DNA of 64,000 nucleotides from CAVVYW01 sp963752605. GTDB taxonomy: Bacteria; Actinomycetota; Thermoleophilia; Solirubrobacterales; 70-9. Location of the stretch: contig CAVVYW010000006.1 of the NCBI GenBank assembly GCA_963752605.1, positions 620,001 to 684,000 on the forward strand, read 5' to 3'. Below are positions 18,214-26,582 of the stretch, piece by piece; position 1 is the stretch's first letter; each line of letters opens with the position of its first letter. Under the pieces are notes generated by a model. It was not told the DNA's origin and did not search any database. It saw only the letters and a list, made by a program, of their open reading frames with translations. The position numbers and the translations under genes were made by a program.

Positions 18214-19050
18214 TCAGCCTGCGGAGGCGACCTCCGCCGGCTCGCGCCGCGGCGGCGCGCCCCAGACGTCGTCGAGGAAGCCCGGCCAGCTCGTCGTCGA
18301 GCCGCTCGGGCGAGATCCGCCACTCGAAGATCGAGTTCGCCTCGATCAGGCGCGAGTTCGGCAGCTCCTCGGCCAGCATGCCGGAGTCCGAGAACGGATG
18401 GAGGGGGTCGGCGTGGTGCCCGATCACCAGGGTCGGCATGGTCATCTTCACCCGCTCGTCGTGATGCGGGGCGCTGGCGCCCGAGGAAGAGGCCCTCCAG
18501 CACCGCCAGCGAGGGCTCCGGGTCCTGCCGCAGCCAGTCGAGCCCGATGTCGAGGAAGAAGTTCCCGCGAGGGATCCGGCTGGTGACCGCGGCCACGAGC
18601 TTCAGGAGGGGCGCGCCGAAGCGCAGGCCGATCATGATCGGGGTGAAGGTCACCGCCGCCGCGGTCAGCGCGTTGTCGAGCACCGGCATCTCGATCATCA
18701 TTCCCCGCACCCGCTCGGGCGCGTCCTTGGCGACGGTGAGGCTCGTGTTGGCGCCCGAGCGAGGTGCCGCCGATCACCGCCTGGTCGATCCCGAGGTGGT
18801 CGAGCAGCGCGACCACCTGCTGGCCGAAGAAGGCCATCGAGTAGTTGGTCATCTCCGGGGGCCGGTCCGACTGCCCGTGCCCGAGCAGGTCGATGGTGAT
18901 CACGCGGTTGCCCCGCGCCGCCATCTCCGGGGCGAGCCGGTCGAACATGTGCCGGTTCATCAGCAGCCCGTGGATCAGCACGAGCGGGCGGTCGCCCTCG
19001 CCGTACTCGTCGTAGGAGATCCGGTGACCCTGGTAGTCGAATTCCGGCAT
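18214..19050 (-). CDS. Alpha/beta hydrolase; frameshifted
   Basis: Alpha/beta-hydrolase fold protein starting at ATG 19050 (MPEFDYQGHRISYDEYGEGD) with the oxyanion HG motif LVLIHGLLMNRHMFDRLAPE and DLLGHGQSDRPPEMTNYSMA. The nucleophile elbow is reached at VIGGTSLG (G-x-S-x-G, Ser in GTSLG). The frame then shifts near 18765 to a part containing IEMPVLDNALTAAAVTFTPI, and again near 18470 to MPTLVIGHHADPLHPFSDSG (acidic residue) and FEWRISPERLDDE with a further shift near 18275. The final reading EPAEVASAG ends at TGA 18214. Substrate unknown. Upstream, the metF frame runs into this gene without a stop (see findings). Confidence 0.7.
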
Positions 19051-19061
19051 CTGCAGGGAGT

Positions 19062-20005
19062 TTATGGGCGGGTCCAGGCGGGCCCGGACCGCCGCGGCGA
19101 CTCCGGCCGCCTGTCCGTCGCTCCGCTCCCACGGCCGCGCGGCGCGCAGCGCCGCCAGGATCGCCCGGGTCGCCGGCCAGCGGTTGAGCGCGTAGAAGTG
19201 GATGCCGGGCGCTCCCGCGCGGAGCAGCTCCGCGCACTGCTGGGCGGCGTAGGCGACCCCCAGCTCGAACTCCACCCGCTCGTCGCCGCCAGCGGCCTCC
19301 ATCGCCTGCGCCAGGGGCGCCGGGATGTTCGCCTCGCAGAGCTCGCAGATGCGGCGCGATCTGCTTGAAGGAGGTCATGGGCATGATCCCCGGGATGATC
19401 GGCACCTCGATCCCGGCCGCCCGCGCCGCGGGGACGAAGTCGAAGTAGGCGCGGTTGTCGAAGAAGAGCTGGGTGATCAGGAAGGTGGCGCCGTTGTCCA
19501 CCTTGGTCTTCAGGTAGGCGATGTCGGCCTCGAGGCTCGCGGCCTCCGGATGCACCTCGGGGAAGCAGGCGCCGCCGATGGCGATCTCGGGATGGGTCTC
19601 GGAGATCAGAGCGGCCAGGTCGGCGGCGCAGCCGAGCCCGTCCTCGGGCTGGACGAAGTTCGGCTCGCCGCGCGGCGGGTCGCCGCGCAGGGCGAGCACG
19701 TTCTCGATCCCGGCCTCGCCGATGCGGTCGAGGAGCTCCCTCAGGCTCGGCTCGGGCTCGCCGACGCAGCTGAGGTGGGCCATCGCCTCGACGCCGTAGC
19801 GGTCCTTGATCGCCTGGGTCGATCTCGAGCGTCCCCTCGCGCGTCGCGCCCCCGCTCCATAGGTGACCGAGAAGAAGGCGGGCTCGAGCTCGCGCAGGAC
19901 CTCGACGGTCTCGAACAGGGCCGCGCGGCCCTCCTCCGTCTTCGGGGGGAAGAACTCGACCGAGAAGCACGGGCTCGGCCTCTCCAGGATCTCGTCGATG
20001 CGCAT
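19062..20005 (-). CDS. metF: Methylenetetrahydrofolate reductase; frameshifted
   Basis: FAD enzyme that reduces 5,10-methylene-THF to 5-methyl-THF for methionine synthesis. From ATG 20005: PCFSVEFFPPKTEEGRAALF (family start with the catalytic Glu), AMAHLSCVGEPEPSLRELLD, NVLALRGDPPRGEPNFV (the LRGDPP motif), IGGACFPEVHPEA, GATFLITQLFFDNRAYFDFV and VPIIPGIMPMTSFKQI. Frame changes occur near 19825 (between GTLEID and TQAIKDRYG) and near 19335, after which it continues VEFELGVAYAAQQC and FYALNRWPATRAILAALRAA. The C-terminus is uncertain: one frame ends at TAA 19062, the other continues into the hydrolase. No upstream riboswitch was recognised. Confidence 0.82.
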
Positions 20006-20090
20006 GACGGGCCATGGTAGAGAGGCACGCCCGGCTGCCTGCATGCCTGGCGGCGGGTGCAGCGCCTATGCGGACTAGGGTGGAAGGGAC

Positions 20091-20354
20091 ATGGCAGCCC
20101 CAGGGGACAGGGCGCCGGCTAGCGGTCCTCCCACCTTCGAGCCGCTGCGCCCCGCCACGCGGGGGTGGCGTGCGTTCGTCTTCCTCGCCGGACCGTTGCT
20201 GTGGCTGATCTCGCTGATCGCCGTCGCCGTCGCCCTCAGCCGCCTGCAAGCGATCGAGTTCGCCTTGGCCGTTCTCACCGTTTCGCTTCTCATCGCGGTC
20301 GCTGTGCTCGTCCCGATGCGTACCCGGCGGCTGCGCGAGGAGGAGAGCGCCTAG
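20091..20354 (+). CDS. Small two-helix membrane protein next to a PgaC-like synthase
   Basis: 87-aa protein with two predicted membrane helices: AFVFLAGPLLWLISLIAVAV (about residues 28-48) and EFALAVLTVSLLIAVAVLVP (about 55-76). It ends in a basic-acidic tail RTRRLREEESA. The ATG at 20091 follows an AAGGGA ribosome-binding site. Its stop TAG shares a G with the GTG start of the glycosyltransferase, so the pair is coupled. No close family is recognised. In size, topology and position it resembles IcaD/PgaD, the small subunits of poly-N-acetylglucosamine synthases, but without sequence evidence this is a context inference. Confidence 0.65.
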   Translation: MAAPGDRAPASGPPTFEPLRPATRGWRAFVFLAGPLLWLISLIAVAVALSRLQAIEFALAVLTVSLLIAVAVLVPMRTRRLREEESA

Positions 20355-21583
20355 TGCTGCGCACCATTGCAGTGATCCTGCTGTTGTTCGTGGCGTTTTA
20401 TCCGGTCATCACCGCGGCCTTCTGGATCGCCGGCGGCTTCCTGTTCCGTCGCTTCGATGAGGCCAACGACGGAGCCGAGCCGCCGGGCGGCTGGCCCGCC
20501 GTGAGCGTGCTGATCCCCGCCTACAACGAAGAGGCGGTGATAGCCGACTGCGTGAGGGCGGCGCTCGAGGTCGACTACCCGAGAGCTCGAGGTCCTGGTC
20601 CTCGACGACGGCTCGACCGACGAGACCGTCGTCGCCGCGGAGAGAGCGACTCGAGGCGATCCTCGGGTCGAGGTTGTCCGGGACCCCGTCAATCGCGGCA
20701 AGGCGACCGGCTCAACGCGGCTTTCGCCGGGCTCGCCACGAGCTCGTCGCGGTTTCGACGCCGATACGCACCTCCGTCCCCGGCACTCAAGCTCCTCGTC
20801 TCACGGATGTCCCGCTCGCCGTTGATCGCCACCGACGCCGGCTCACCGCATGTCACCAACCGCCGCAGCCTGCTTGCGGGCCTGCAGATCCTCGAGGCCG
20901 CTTCCATCATCGGCCTGCTCAGGCGCACCTGGGCGCTGATCGGGCGGGTCGGCGTCGTCGCCGGTGTCCTCGGTCTCTTTCGCCTGAGGCGGTTCTGGCG
21001 GTCGGTGGCTATGACGGACGGATGGCCACCGAGGACATCGACCTCTCCTGGCGCCTGCTGCTCGCCGGCTGGCACACGTCGTTCGAGCCCCAGGCCCTCG
21101 TCGGCATGGAGGTCCCCGCGACGCTGCGGACGCTGGGCCCAGCGGTGCCGCTGGGCGCGAGGGCAGGGCGAAGTCCTGCGCAGGTACGCGAGGACGATTG
21201 CGCGCCGCCGCAACCGGCGGATGTGGCCGGTCGCGCTCGAGGCCTCAGCCTCGTTCGCCTGGGTAATCGCGACGGCGCTCGCCCTCTGGCGGCGGTGCTC
21301 AACGAGATCGCCGGCGACCCGTTCCCGATCCTCGGCTTCGCCATGACCTGGGGCATCGCGATCGCGGTGGTCGCCACCATCCAGCTCGCGTTTGCGCTTG
21401 CCGTCCAAAGCTCAACCGACCGCCGAGGCAGCTTTGCTTTCTTCCTCGGTCCGCTGTATCGCTCGCCATCGGCTGATCTCCGCGGGCGCCGCGCTTCGAG
21501 CGGAGAGCCCGGCCCTGGTCGGCGGCGCGCCCGAGGAGCGGGTCGTTTGGGACATCGAGCGTGAAAGCGAGGGTGCCCGCTAG
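20354..21583 (+). CDS. Processive family-2 glycosyltransferase, PgaC/IcaA-like; frameshifted
   Basis: Membrane beta-glycosyltransferase resembling poly-beta-1,6-GlcNAc synthase. N-terminal helix LRTIAVILLLFVAFYPVITA, then VSVLIPAYNEEAVIADCVRA, VLDDGSTDETVVAAE and, over frame changes at about 20585, 20700 and 20755, VSDADTHLRP (DxD). Further motifs are EAASIIGLLRRTWALIGRVG, TEDIDLSWRLLLAGW (TED motif) and QRCRWARGQGEVLRR (QxxRW), all needed for processive synthesis. C-terminal helices follow, and the end reads ALVGGAPEERVVWDIERE, stopping at 21583. At least six single-base frame changes, probably errors. The SIIGL-RT stretch is particularly close to what I recall of E. coli PgaC. Polymer type remains inferred. 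Confidence 0.72.
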
Positions 21584-21613
21584 TCACGGGCCCCAGCGCA
21601 GCCAAGCGTGAGA

Positions 21614-21686
21614 TGGAGCTAGCCGGACTCGAACCGGCGACCTCCTGGGTGCGATCCAGGCGCTCTCCCAACTGAGCTATAGCCCC
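21614..21686 (-). tRNA. tRNA-Ala (anticodon CGC)
   Basis: On the minus strand the sequence folds into a full cloverleaf. The acceptor GGGGCTA pairs with TAGCTCC (one G-U), and the D arm is GCTC/GAGC. The anticodon stem CCTGG/CCAGG carries loop ATCGCAC, giving anticodon CGC for codon GCG. The T arm is GCCGG TTCGAGT CCGGC. Discriminator A; CCA is not encoded. 73 bases. It lies between the PgaC-like gene and the diguanylate cyclase gene, in the opposite orientation. Confidence 0.93.
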
Positions 21687-21705
21687 TGGGCTTTGAGGGC
21701 AAGGA

Positions 21706-21711
21706 TACGCT
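21706..21711 (+). promoter_or_regulatory. Candidate -10 element of a leaderless promoter
   Basis: TACGCT (TANNNT pattern) ends 8 bases before the GTG at 21720, matching the arrangement at 1724 and 11149. No clear -35 hexamer can be named; the upstream 20 bases are the 5' end region of the oppositely oriented tRNA gene. Confidence 0.35.
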
Positions 21712-21719
21712 GTCCCGCG

Positions 21720-23170
21720 GTGAGCTTCGGAAGACGACTGGCGCTGTTCTTCGTATTGATCGTGCTCGTGCCCACTCTGGTGCTGGTGGGGATGCTTGTG
21801 ATCGTCAGTGAGGACTCGCGCCAGGGCAAGGCCGACGCCCGTCTCGCGGCGGGGCTGGAGACGGCATTGGCCCTGTACGGCGACCGGGTCGCGGAGGCGC
21901 GCTCCGAGGCCCGCGCCCTGGGCGTGACCCGGCGCTGGCGGAGGCGGTCGGTCTGGTTCGGATAGGCAGCTCCGTTTGTGGCCGAGACGGCTCGGACCCG
22001 GAGCTCCAGCGGTCGAGGTATTGGGCCCGGCCGACAAGCTGGCCAAGACTGGTAGCGCCGAGGCAATCGCCTTCGCCGAGGTCCGACTCGGCAGGGCGGG
22101 CGCCCGGGGGAACCCTTCGTGTCTCGGTCACCACCGCGCCGGAGTTCGCGACGGAGGTGGGCGCTTGACCCAGCGCGAGCTGGTCCTGGCCCGCGACGGC
22201 ACGACCCTCGCGTCCACGGTCGAGGCGCCCCCGCTCGACCTGGAACCCGGCGAGACGGTGGATCTCGAGCTTCCCGAGGGAGAGTTCCGCGCGCACCTCG
22301 TTCCTCTCGACGACGATGACGGCGAATGGCTGCTGCTGCTCGGCCCGCGCAAGGAGGGGGGCTTCCTCGCCATTGACCGGTCCACCGTGGCGCTGTTGCT
22401 GGGCTTTCTGATGATCGCGATAGTGCTGGCCTACGCCTTGGCCCGGACGCTGACCGGTCTGCACTCCCAAGTCGCCGAGCAGGCGATCACGGACCCGCTC
22501 ACCGGTCTCTGGAACCGGCGCCGGATGGACCGGGGCGTCGCCCAAGAGGTGGACCGCTCCCTTCGCTTCGGGCACCACCTCTCGGTTCTGATCGTCGACG
22601 TGGACGATTTCAAGCGGATTAACGACGAGCTCGGGCACCCCACGGGAGACATGGTGTTGCGAAGAATCGCCGACGTGGTCCGCAGCACCACTCGCTCGAT
22701 CGACTTCACGGCTCGCTACGGCGGCGACGAGTTGGCGCTGATTCTGCTCGAGACCGGCCCCCAAGGCGCCGCGGTGCTGGCCGAGCGCCTGCGGACCAAC
22801 GTTCGCGAGAAGCGGATCCTGGGCAGGGATGGCACGAGGGCGGTGACGATCAGCGTCGGCGTCGCGACCCTGCCCGACTCCGCCGGGGATCCAGCCTCGC
22901 TGATCGAGGCCGCCGACCAGGCCCTGCTCGCGGCGAAACGGGCCGGCAAGGACCAGACGCGCAGCGCGCCAGGTCGGCCTCGGCCGCGGGCACCCGCCGG
23001 CGAGGGACCACGGGGCCGAGGCGAGAGGGGCGGAAACGGCCGCCTCGGAAGTGGCGTCGCCCGGCCCGCTAGCTGCGATTTCACGCCCGTCGCAGGCACG
23101 CCGGGCCCTGGTCGCAAGGGTGCAGAATCCCAGCCCCGGATCGGTATCAACATCTCTGTCTCTGCCGTAG
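21720..23170 (+). CDS. Membrane diguanylate cyclase (GGDEF) with sensor domain; frameshifted
   Basis: Makes the second messenger c-di-GMP. From GTG 21720: membrane helix LALFFVLIVLVPTLVLVGML, an extracytoplasmic sensor region of about 200 residues (interrupted by frame changes near 21940 and 22130), and a second helix STVALLLGFLMIAIVLAYAL. A linker ITDPLTGLWNRRRMD leads into the GGDEF domain. The signature is RYGGDELALIL, an accepted GGDEL variant. The product-inhibition I-site RxxD is intact as RSID, exactly five residues before GG. ISVGVATLP and AADQALLAAKRAGKD close the domain. A one-base change near 23000 would give a tail ending at TAG 23168; otherwise the frame runs into the next gene. 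No EAL domain is present. Confidence 0.82.
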
Positions 23171-23205
23171 GGCTTAACCTTCCCCACCGAGCGACCCACG
23201 GCACG

Positions 23206-24795
23206 ATGGGCATCCTTGACGACGCGATACGCGAGCATCTCGACCTGAAGCGCAAGCACGGCGCCCGCGACTCCGAATTGACGGAGATCGAGGACGAGGC
23301 CTTCGGCTCAGGCGATCGCCCGGACCCCTTCGCAGCCGGCGAGCTCTTCGGGGGGACGGAGGGGCCGCCACGGGCCGCTCCAGATTCCCCTTCGGAGGAG
23401 CCGACCATGGTGGTGGAGCCACAGGCCTCCGCACCGTCCCCGGCCGCTGAGGCACCGCCGGCCGAGCCACCCCCTATTGAGCTGCCGCCCGAGCCACCCG
23501 CGCCACCCGACCCCGGCTCCCCTGAGCCTCCGCCGGCCCCCTCCGGAGCGCGACCGAGCCGGCGTCGCCGGAGCCGCCTCTCGAGTCCGAATCCCTCGAG
23601 GAGCTGATGGCCCCAGAGGACGCTCCCGAGCCCGCTGCTCCGCTGGCCGGCGAGGCGCCGCCTCCGCCTCCCACCGAGACTCGCCCCCAGGAGCCCCCCA
23701 CGGCCGCACCGCTGGAGGCTCGCGAGCTCACGGCCGAGGCCCCCGCCGCGCCGCCACCGGAAGTCGCCGAGCCCGAGCCCCCGAGCCAGAGCCGGAGCCA
23801 GAGCCGGAGTCGGAGCCGCTCTCCCCCGAACCCGCCGACCTCGTCCCCGATCCTCCGCCACCCCCGCCCGAGCCGGGAACCGAGCCTCCCGGTCGCGCTC
23901 GCGGTCGCGTGCATCATCCGACCGAGGAACATCCCGCGCCCGAGCCGCCCTCCCAGGAGACCGCCGCGCCGCAGGCGCCGATCGGGGGGCGACGAGGAGC
24001 CGGTTCGCGCCGATTCTCGGTTCTATGACTTCGAGACCGATGAGGCTTCTTTTGGCGACCCGGAAGGGACGGCCCCCGCTGCGCCCGCCGACTCGGATGA
24101 GTTCGAGGAGCTGGGACCGGCGGAGGAACGCGACGACTATCTCGACGAGCGGAGCCCCTCGCAGACGGATCCGAGCCGGCCGCCGACGCCGACGTGGTCG
24201 AGGCCGACGACGAGGAGGATCTGTTCGAGGACGATGTTGGCTCCGGCGACGGCGGCGACGGTGGCGACGCCGGTCAGACCGGCGACGACCTGCTCTCGGA
24301 ATCACCCGACTTCATCGAAGAGGGGACCGACGAGGAGGACCTCTGGTTCGAGAAGGGCCCTCCGAAGGACTTCGACTTCGAGGACGAGACGAGGGCGAGC
24401 GAGGCGCGCGCGCGGGGAGACGTGGCGCCGACGACGACGGAGGGCCGGCGAGGGGGGAGCAGCGCCGGCCGCCGGCACCGGCGAGCCGCCCCGCGAGGGA
24501 GCCGCGACGGCGAGCCCCGCCGCGGAGGAGGGCCGGCCCGCCGAGGGCGCCGCGCCGAGGACGAGGGCGCGCGGGAGCCCGATGTCGCCGGAGGGGGCGA
24601 GGAGGAGGACCTGCTGGTGAGGACGGGGCCCGCGGGTCACGCGAGAGGGGAGGCTGAGGAGACGAGCTGGACGACCTGTCGGAGCTCGACCCGTTCCGGA
24701 TGGAGGACGCGAGAGGAGGATGGCCGGAGAGGGGGCCCGGAAGGAGGACGGGACTGGACAGGATTAATCGGGTCGCGCTTACGCGCGCCCTCTAA
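23206..24795 (+). CDS. Acidic Pro/Glu-rich protein of unknown function; frameshifted
   Basis: Starts at ATG 23206 with a short ordered segment, MGILDDAIREHLDLKRKHGA, then ELTEIEDEAFG. A very long disordered region of Pro, Glu, Ala and Ser follows (PPELPP-type and EPEPEPEPESEP repeats) over several frame changes. Acidic motifs come next: RFYDFETDEASFGDPE, DDLLSESPDFIEE and DEEDLWFEKGPPKDFDFED. A last stretch reads ELDDLSELDPFRMEDA and ends at TAA 24793, immediately before the convergent gdh stop. I recall similar N-terminal (MGILDDAIREHLELKR) and PPKDFDFD-type segments in proteins of unknown function from Solirubrobacterales; this is memory, not a search. The composition suggests a scaffold or linker protein. 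Ends are approximate. Confidence 0.6.
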
Positions 24796-26028
24796 TCAGA
24801 TGTAGCCGCGGGTGCGGGAGGCCTCGACCACCCGCTCGATCCCGACCAGATAGGCGGCGTCCCGCAGCGAGACCTGCTCCTCCTTGGCGCGACCCCAAAC
24901 GTCGCGGTAGGCCTTGCGCAAGACCCCGCCGAGCTTGTCGTTGACCTCGCGCTCGTCCCAGCGGAAGTGCTGGAGATTCTGCACCCACTCGAAGTAGGAG
25001 CAGACGACGCCTCCCGCGTTGGCCATCACGTCGGGGATCACGTGCACACCGTTGTCGTGGAGGATCGAATCGGCGTGCGGTGTGGTCGGGCTGTTGGCAC
25101 CCTCGACGATCATCTTGCACTTGATCCGATCGGCGTTTCCCTCGTGGATCATTCCGCCGAGGGCGGCGGGGATCAGCACGTCGCATTCGATCGCCAGCAG
25201 GTCGTCCGGGCTTATCACCTCGGTGCCCGGGAACTCGGTCAGCTTGCCGCCCTCCTCGAGGTGCTTGGCGAGCTCGTCGGCGTCGATGCCGGCGTCGCCC
25301 CGGATCGCGCCGGTCGCATCTGAGGCCCCGATCATCTTGCAGCCGAGCTGCTGCATGATCCGCGCGGCCCAGGAGCCGACATTGCCGTAGCCCTGGACGA
25401 CGAAGGTCGTGTCGGCCGGGGAGAGACCGATCTGGGGCGCCGCTTCGCGGAACATGTAGACGCACCCGCGGCCGGTCGCCTGCCTGGCGGCCGTAGGAGC
25501 CCTCGAGCGCGATCGGCTTGCCCGTGCAGATCGCCGGCGTATGGCCGTGGAGCTTGCCGTACTCGTCCATCATCCAGGCCATCGTCTGGGCGTCGGTGTT
25601 GACGTCGGGCGCGGGGATGTCCCGGGTGGGCCCGAGCACCTTCTCGATCTTGTCCATGAACGAGCGGGTGATCGTCTGCAGCTCGGAGCGCTCGAGATCC
25701 CTGGCGGGGCAGTTGACGCCGCCCTTGGCGCCGCCGAAGGGCACGTTCGCGACGGCGGTCTTCCAGGTCATCAGCGAGGCGAGGGCGCGAACCTCGTCGA
25801 TGTCCACCTCGGGGTGGAACCGAACTCCGCCCTTGTAGGGACCGCGGGCCCCGTTGTGCTGGATCCGGTAGCCGGAGAAGACGTGGGTCTTGCCGTCGGC
25901 GAGCTTGACCGGGATCTGAACGGTGACCTCGCGGTAGGGCTCCAGAAGACGGTGCGCAGGTCATCGGGCAGCTCGAGGCGCTCGACGGCGCGGTCGAAGT
26001 AGTAGCGGACGATGTCGAGGTTCGACAT
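24796..26028 (-). CDS. gdhA: Glutamate dehydrogenase (Glu/Leu/Phe/Val dehydrogenase family); frameshifted
   Basis: NAD(P)-dependent oxidative deaminase linking glutamate and 2-oxoglutarate. The N-terminus from ATG 26028 reads SNLDIVRYYFDRAVERLELP. After a frame change near 25945 it continues with VDIDEVRALASLMTWKTAV and VPFGGAKGGV, with the catalytic Lys in the GGAKGG loop, then RDIPAPDVNTDAQTMAWMMD. A second change near 25480 leads to the Rossmann domain: VVQGYGNVGSWAARIM, AALGGMIHEGNAD, VEGANSPTTPHAD and IPDVMANAGGVVCSYFEWVQ. It ends SRTRGYI. PNTDAQTM-W and the TP-AD stretch favour glutamate over leucine specificity. The start might lie further upstream, since coding-like sequence continues toward 26160. 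Confidence 0.82.
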
Positions 26029-26264
26029 CTCGGCCTGCTGGCCGGGTCTCGCCTTCCCCTTGCCGGCGGACTGCTCGGATTCGCGCCTCGACCGTGGTCG
26101 GCGAGCGGTCGGTGACTTGCCGTCGCCCTGGTCTGCGGTTCCTTCGCCCTCGTCGCCATCTCACTCCTCCGGGCGCCTTGGCCTGTGGCGCCAGTCTCTC
26201 ACGAAAGCGGCAGGGAGGTCTACGGCGGGTCGAAGGGCGACCTACAATCGAAGTGGCCACACAC

Positions 26265-26337
26265 GGGGCCATAGCTCAGCTGGGAGAGCGCGGCGTTTGC
26301 AACGCCGAGGTCGCGGGTTCGAGTCCCGCTGGCTCCA
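26265..26337 (+). tRNA. tRNA-Ala (anticodon TGC)
   Basis: Full cloverleaf: acceptor GGGGCCA/TGGCTCC, D arm GCTC/GAGC, anticodon stem CGGCG/CGCCG with loop TTTGCAA (anticodon TGC), and T arm GCGGG TTCGAGT CCCGC. The discriminator is A and CCA is not encoded. 73 bases. The 236 bases before it, up to the gdh start, hold only possible gdh N-terminal sequence. Confidence 0.95.
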
Positions 26338-26354
26338 CTTCGAAGGGAGAAGCG

Positions 26355-26460
26355 ATGATCAGCAAGCTTCTGTGGCTCCTACGAGACATGAGAAGTTCTA
26401 CGTCGAAACCCTCGGGCTCAAGCCCGACGAGCACCGGCCCCAGTGGCCCATACCTCTGAC
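26355..26460 (+). pseudogene. Possible remnant of a VOC/glyoxalase-fold gene
   Basis: ATG 26355 opens a frame MISKLLWLLRDM. With one extra base the adjacent frame continues EKFYVETLGLKPDEHRPQWP. The order RDMEKFYVETLGLKPDE strongly recalls the first beta-alpha unit of vicinal-oxygen-chelate proteins. Nothing recognisable follows; the sequence passes into a C-rich tract. It may be a decayed gene or a gene destroyed by assembly error. Low confidence, since only about 30 residues are involved. Confidence 0.3.
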
Positions 26461-26461
26461 T

Positions 26462-26582
26462 GGAGCCGAAACTTCCTACCCCCAAACCTCCCCCCCCTCC
26501 CATCTCACCATCATCCAGCGCTCCTCACCCCTCTCCCATCTCTCCCCCCCCGACGCCTGTGCTCCCCCCTCCCCCCCGTCGG
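26462..26582 (+). repeat. C-rich polypyrimidine tract (G-run-rich on minus strand)
   Basis: About 120 bases composed largely of C and T on the plus strand with C runs of 5 to 8 (near 26481, 26490, 26547, 26566 and 26573). The minus strand therefore carries many G runs of three or more at short distances, enough for several G-quadruplexes. It sits between the tRNA-Ala and the 3' end of the propeller gene. No coding role is seen. Confidence 0.6.

Noticed and set aside
22980..23205. Fusion of the GGDEF protein with the acidic Pro/Glu protein
   Set aside because: A one-base change near 23000 gives a plausible tail with TAG at 23168, and the next gene has its own ATG with a typical N-terminus.
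26462..26582. CRISPR or tandem-repeat array in the C-rich tract
   Set aside because: There is no fixed repeat unit or spacer length; only homopolymer-like C runs.
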